NCBI GenBank assembly: GCA_036939975.1
Contig: JALLPB010000170.1
Location: 1 to 21,212, forward strand
DNA: 21,212 nt
Source: Cyclostephanos tholiformis
Lineage: Eukaryota > Bacillariophyta > Thalassiosirophyceae > Thalassiosirales > Thalassiosiraceae
Direction: 5' to 3'
The notes under the pieces are model-generated. The model saw nothing but the letters and a program-made list of their open reading frames with translations. It was not told the DNA's origin and did no database searches. Position 1 is the stretch's first letter. The number at the start of each line of letters is the position of its first letter. Positions 18,164 to 21,212 of this stretch are shown one piece after another. Made by a program: the position numbers and the translations under genes.

Positions 18164-18375
18164 TACTACGGATAACATTACAATTGACCGAACACTTTGC
18201 GAATTTGTCTTTTCCGAGGCTCTGAGAGAGACGATGGTCTGTCCATCAACCTATTTTATTGTATAGTTCCTACCTCGACCTCTACAGGAAGTGTTCGCAA
18301 AGTGTTCGCAAAGTGTTCGCAAAGTGTTATTTAGGTCATTTCGCTAAGGGGTCAATTGTAAGGTTATCCGTAGTA
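18164..18375. mobile_element. 208-bp MITE with TA duplications
   Basis: The element 18166-18373 is flanked by TA (18164-18165 and 18374-18375). Its terminal repeats (18166-18189 and 18350-18373) begin CTACGGATAAC and match over 24 bp with one mismatch; a further inverted match, TTCGCAAAGTGTT, continues inward. It has no coding capacity. Its first 23 bases align without gaps to the 3.75-kb transposon's ends at about 16 positions, including CTACGG and ACAATTGA. It sits between the divergent genes at 18098 and 18483. Confidence 0.85.
18288..18328 (+). repeat. 11-bp tandem repeat inside the MITE
   Basis: There are three full units (consensus AAAGTGTTCGC) and a partial fourth that ends in AAAGTGTTAT. 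The same motif occurs once in inverse orientation near the left end of the MITE (GAACACTTTGCGAA, about 18191-18204). The extra copies at the right may be expanded binding or hairpin units. Confidence 0.8.
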
Positions 18376-18482
18376 AAGAATCTGCACCTCTTCCTTGTGT
18401 TTTGGTAACAGCAACCAACTTGGTAGCAGCAACTAGATAGACCGCAACGCGACCAAACGAAACTAGAGAAGAAAATACTGCC

Positions 18483-19007
18483 ATGTCAGCGTCTATCGTC
18501 CGACTGATCAGCACCGCCCCCATGCCCATCTTCGGCTCGCTCGGGACCGCGATGGCGTGGACTGCTCCCAAAGTCAGGACCCTGCCCCGATTCGCTGGTT
18601 GGCTCGCGCCACTAGGCGCAGGCGCGCTGTGGTTCGTGTGGCCCGCCGTTGACGACGGGTGGAAAATCGAGATGGGACTTAAGGCAGATCCGGAGTCCGC
18701 GGCGAAGGCCGCCGCGGCGGCCAAGGCCGCCACTGCCGCTTCGACAACGACACTGTCGTCAGCAGCGCTTGCCAAGGTCGAGGGCGCGTACAAGAGCCAC
18801 GCCCACGTCGAGACGGAGGATGACAAATTGCTCGTAAAGGCCGCGTCCAGTGGGGATTATAGCGAATTAGAGGCGAAGTGGGAGTCGTTCCTGGAGAAGG
18901 CTGTGAATCCGGGAGAGGACGAGGATGAAGAGGAGGAGGAAGAGGAGGAGGAGGAGGCCGGGGAGGAGGAGGATGAGGAGGAGGAGGAGGAAGATGAAGA
19001 TGACTGA
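18483..19007 (+). CDS. Small single-pass protein with Glu/Asp-rich tail
   Basis: I do not recognise a family. The 174-aa frame starts ATG TCA GCG, 110 bp after the MITE. Residues 1-36 are basic and lack acidic residues until past 50, which could serve as a mitochondrial or other organelle presequence. One hydrophobic segment lies near 37-55 (GWLAPLGAGALWFVWPAV), followed by an Ala/Lys-rich probable helix (68-90). A conserved-looking segment (KVEGAYKSHAHVETEDDKLLVKAASSGDYSELEAKWESFL, about 97-136) precedes the final ~32 residues, which are almost all Glu and Asp. That composition suggests a membrane-anchored accessory subunit, but no role can be assigned. Stop TGA at 19005-19007. Confidence 0.6.
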   Translation: MSASIVRLISTAPMPIFGSLGTAMAWTAPKVRTLPRFAGWLAPLGAGALWFVWPAVDDGWKIEMGLKADPESAAKAAAAAKAATAASTTTLSSAALAKVEGAYKSHAHVETEDDKLLVKAASSGDYSELEAKWESFLEKAVNPGEDEDEEEEEEEEEEAGEEEDEEEEEEDEDD

Positions 19008-20472
19008 TAAAAAAAAATTGGCGTCTACTGGGTTCAAACGACGTAGCATATCATGTGGAGAGAATGGTGCAATGCATTTTTAAGCATGAGAGATTGCTGG
19101 AACAAAATTAGGGTGTGCAAAGGATGCAGAAAAGAGAGAGAGGGTGCCGTAGATACTGCTTTTTTAAATATTTCAAACTTAGTGGGAGAATATTTATAAA
19201 TGTAAAAATAATTTCACAGGAAAATGGTACAGGGGAGCATACTGCCGGCATTACTGCTTCCAACACTGTTTCACTCAATGTTACACCCCACCATGGGTGA
19301 TATGGAATGGGTAAGTGAAAATGTATTTCACATCCGCTAAATCAAAAATGCCAGGTTTTATGTTTATCGTCCTTCAACCATGGAGTTGGGGTAGTTAATT
19401 TATCCTTCAGGGTGTACAAATGCACTTTGCTCGCCCTTGGCACCACACTCATCTGGTTCCAGCAAGTCAAGACTTTGATCTCCCGCACATGTTCTGTCCA
19501 AAGACAACAGCGATCTGGCTGATTCAATTGATGAATCATCCACCTCCTTTTGTTTCCAATCCTCCTGGTCACGTCCACCCTCCCACATTTCTATAATGAG
19601 GCGGAAGCCTTTCATTTAAGGTACCAGTGCCGGGTAGGTGCATGTGACAAAGTAGACTACAAATCCCCATTCCAACATCAGGTCTTTATGAAAAAACCTT
19701 GGACTTAGGGAGGCAAATTTGGCCCACCACTTCTCTAGGATTCAGGAATCCTTGTTTCCTCATCCACTTCTCTTTTGACGCCAGGACACAAACTTCCAAC
19801 ATCAGAAGCACCCAGCGCCATGTCCCTTACTGCCTTGGGATGGCGCTAAATGGATCATTTTTGTTCCGATATTGGACAGCCAATATTGTAATGGCTTTCC
19901 ATTACATAATTCACCTAATCATCTACAAAAAATGTCTAACCTTTCCTAATTTGCATCATCTTCCTACGTCCCAGAGCAAGAATCCTATAGGGCTAAGTCT
20001 TGTTGTAATGTACAAAAATTGGGATTTTCTGGTGATATTTCTTTTTTCAATATTAAAACATCATAGCCTTATGTAGGATGTCCTATAAAATCTAATGATT
20101 CTGGCCTTTTTTGGTTAAATTATTGAATTGCTTCTCAAAAACCAATGGAGAATATGCAGATTTTTTGATGCAAAATCCCTACATATGTAGGAGTGACATT
20201 GAAAAAAAAATTCAGTGTCAACATTTTATACTAAATCCTGCTTATGTATTGTAGTTTTTAATCACTGAGACCAATGGCAAACTCTCCACAAACAACTGTC
20301 ACTCACACACTAAAATACATAACCCCGCACAACCAAAAAAAATCACACACACAACCACCACAGTCACCCAATGCCTGCAGCCCTCCAGCAGCTTCAATTT
20401 GGTAGGTGAGCCAACTGCCATACATCACACAATAGATATCAACCATTACAGCATGGCAATATAATTTTTTGC
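19008..20472. other. AT-rich stretch without a recognised gene
   Basis: Base composition changes sharply after the Glu-rich gene, to AT-rich DNA with many A and T runs. Open frames at 19342-19578 (minus) and 19699-20076 (plus, 125 aa) have no recognisable domain and their composition looks non-coding. No terminal repeats or RNA genes were found. It could be repeat-derived or subtelomeric or centromere-like DNA; the sequence alone does not decide. Confidence 0.4.
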
Positions 20473-20681
20473 ATGAGACTAACCTTATTCTTTCTTTTAT
20501 TGATGATTATTATGTTGCCGACTGGGGCACTGGCAGACAAAGACAAAAGACAAAAGGTAAGATTTATACATAATTTTTTATGTCACTGCATCAATTCAAT
20601 GTGCACTAACCCCAGCTAACCACCAATATCTTTTGCCATGGTTTCTGTGTTTCAGGGGTAGGCTGCATTTGTTTTAGGTAG
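20473..20681 (+). CDS. Candidate secreted Cys-rich small peptide, two exons
   Basis: An ATG at 20473 opens a textbook signal peptide: MRLTLFFLLLMIIMLPTGALA, then DKDKRQK with basic residues. At 20557 there is a good donor (AAG|GTAAGA). Splicing 59 bp to the acceptor at 20615 (CACTAACCCCAG, with a branch-like CTAAC) keeps the frame and gives 49 aa with four cysteines in the tail, spaced C-x3-C-x5-C-x-C, ending at TAG 20679-20681. Without splicing the frame still yields 48 aa with three cysteines, ending at 20619. A small disulfide-stabilised secreted peptide is plausible. No family is recognised, the gene lies in AT-rich DNA, and chance cannot be excluded. Confidence 0.3.
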
Positions 20682-20746
20682 ATAGAATAGACTTGTGTAG
20701 AAAAAATACTTACAAAAAAATAATAATAATTTTAGTGCTTTGAATA

Positions 20747-20805
20747 GGTGCAAAGCATTTTGACTTCTCAAATGAAAATATTGAGAAATGAAAATGCTTT
20801 GCACC
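20747..20805. repeat. 25-bp inverted repeat (long hairpin)
   Basis: Left arm 20747-20771 (starting GGTGCAAAGCATTTT) and right arm 20781-20805 (ending AAAATGCTTTGCACC) pair over 25 bp with two mismatches around a 9-nt loop. In length and mismatch pattern it resembles a small-RNA precursor or a short foldback element. No TA or TTAA duplication is evident next to it. Confidence 0.75.
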
Positions 20806-21016
20806 CATCCAAAATGTAAGAATTGATATAATCGGTTCATTGCATCTTTTCTGCACTGCTGTAACTGTCATAAATCCAATCATAATTAATTAAAAGTTTG
20901 ATTTTGGTTCACACAAAATAGTGTGTATCCAATTAACACTAGTAAGGATGCAGTACAACTACATCTTACATAGGAATTAATAAGAATCATACACTGGTTA
21001 GAGTGGATAGTCTTCC

Positions 21017-21212
21017 ATGATATCAACATCACCATTAACATTGCCATCAACATCACCATTGACATTGACATCAACATTGACATTGCCATCAACATCACCA
21101 TCAACATTGACATCAACATCGACATTGCCATCAACATTGACATTGATATTGATTGACATTGACATTGACATTGACATTGACATTGACATTGACATTGACA
21201 TTGACATTGACA
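21017..21212. repeat. Hexamer satellite, TTGACA-type, runs off the window
   Basis: A hexanucleotide array starts with mixed units (ATCAAC, ATTGCC, ATCACC, ATTGAC) and becomes nearly perfect ATTGAC from about 21152 to the end. It is open in all three minus-strand frames (Met-Ser, Val-Asn or Cys-Gln repeats), so open frames there are not evidence for a gene. The gradient from degenerate to perfect units suggests ongoing expansion toward the right, and probably an assembly end. Confidence 0.9.

Noticed and set aside
18288..18328. CRISPR-like short repeats
   Set aside because: The units are directly adjacent 11-mers without spacers and lie inside a MITE.
19699..20076. 125-aa plus-strand frame in the AT-rich region
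   Set aside because: Composition is like the surrounding non-coding DNA and no motif is recognisable.
20886..21207. Open frames of Met-Ser, Val-Asn type on the minus strand
   Set aside because: They are produced by the hexamer satellite, which is open in all three minus frames; no domain or start context supports a gene.
21152..21212. Hexamer array as a telomere or bacterial -35 boxes
   Set aside because: The unit is TTGACA, not a known telomere repeat (TTAGGG type), and the genome is eukaryotic, so -35 boxes do not apply.

Overview
The window looks like nuclear DNA from a stramenopile alga, most probably a diatom. Several genes carry short GT-AG introns, mostly with GTGAG-type donors. Three genes (enolase, phosphoglycerate mutase, a Rieske oxygenase) begin with a hydrophobic signal peptide followed by an A/S-F-V-P or A-F-G-F type motif, the bipartite 'ASAFAP-like' signal of plastids of red secondary origin. 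No rRNA, tRNA or CRISPR array was recognised. Species and chromosome cannot be named from sequence alone.

Layout. 1-2068: gene-poor, with a decayed piggyBac-like (DDE_Tnp_1_7) transposase fragment and small repeats. 2069-4365 (minus): four-exon plastid-type enolase. 5029-6184 (plus): two-exon plastid-type cofactor-dependent phosphoglycerate mutase. These two genes are head to head over about 660 bp and encode consecutive steps (3-PG to 2-PG to PEP). 6525-8028 (minus): a mitotic B-type cyclin with a Tudor-like domain between its destruction box and cyclin box; the destruction box is assembled across the only intron. 8891-9175 (plus): a small twin-CX9C mitochondrial intermembrane-space protein (CMC4-like). 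9768-11513 (minus): a pheophorbide a oxygenase/TIC55-like Rieske gene with a frameshift at its mononuclear iron site.

11629-15381 is a complete-looking Tc1/mariner/IS630-type transposon of about 3.75 kb with TA target duplications and roughly 356-bp terminal inverted repeats. It carries two convergent ORFs: a DD38E transposase with an in-frame TAG at codon 54, and a 587-aa Cys-rich protein of unknown function. Each ORF starts just inside one inverted repeat, so the repeats probably hold both promoters. A 208-bp MITE at 18166-18373 has TA duplications and termini that align without gaps to those of the large element, so they are probably related.

15475-17124 (plus) encodes a RanBP2-type zinc-finger protein with an acidic middle and basic tail. 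17253-18098 (minus) encodes an unrecognised four-helix membrane protein, and 18483-19007 (plus) a single-pass protein with a poly-Glu/Asp tail. From about 19.0 kb the DNA becomes AT-rich and gene-poor. It contains a candidate two-exon secreted Cys-rich peptide (20473-20681), a long hairpin, and a hexamer satellite that runs off the end of the window.

The strongest candidates for something undescribed are the two-gene transposon with its Cys-rich partner, the Tudor-cyclin B fusion, and the divergent plastid PGM/enolase pair.
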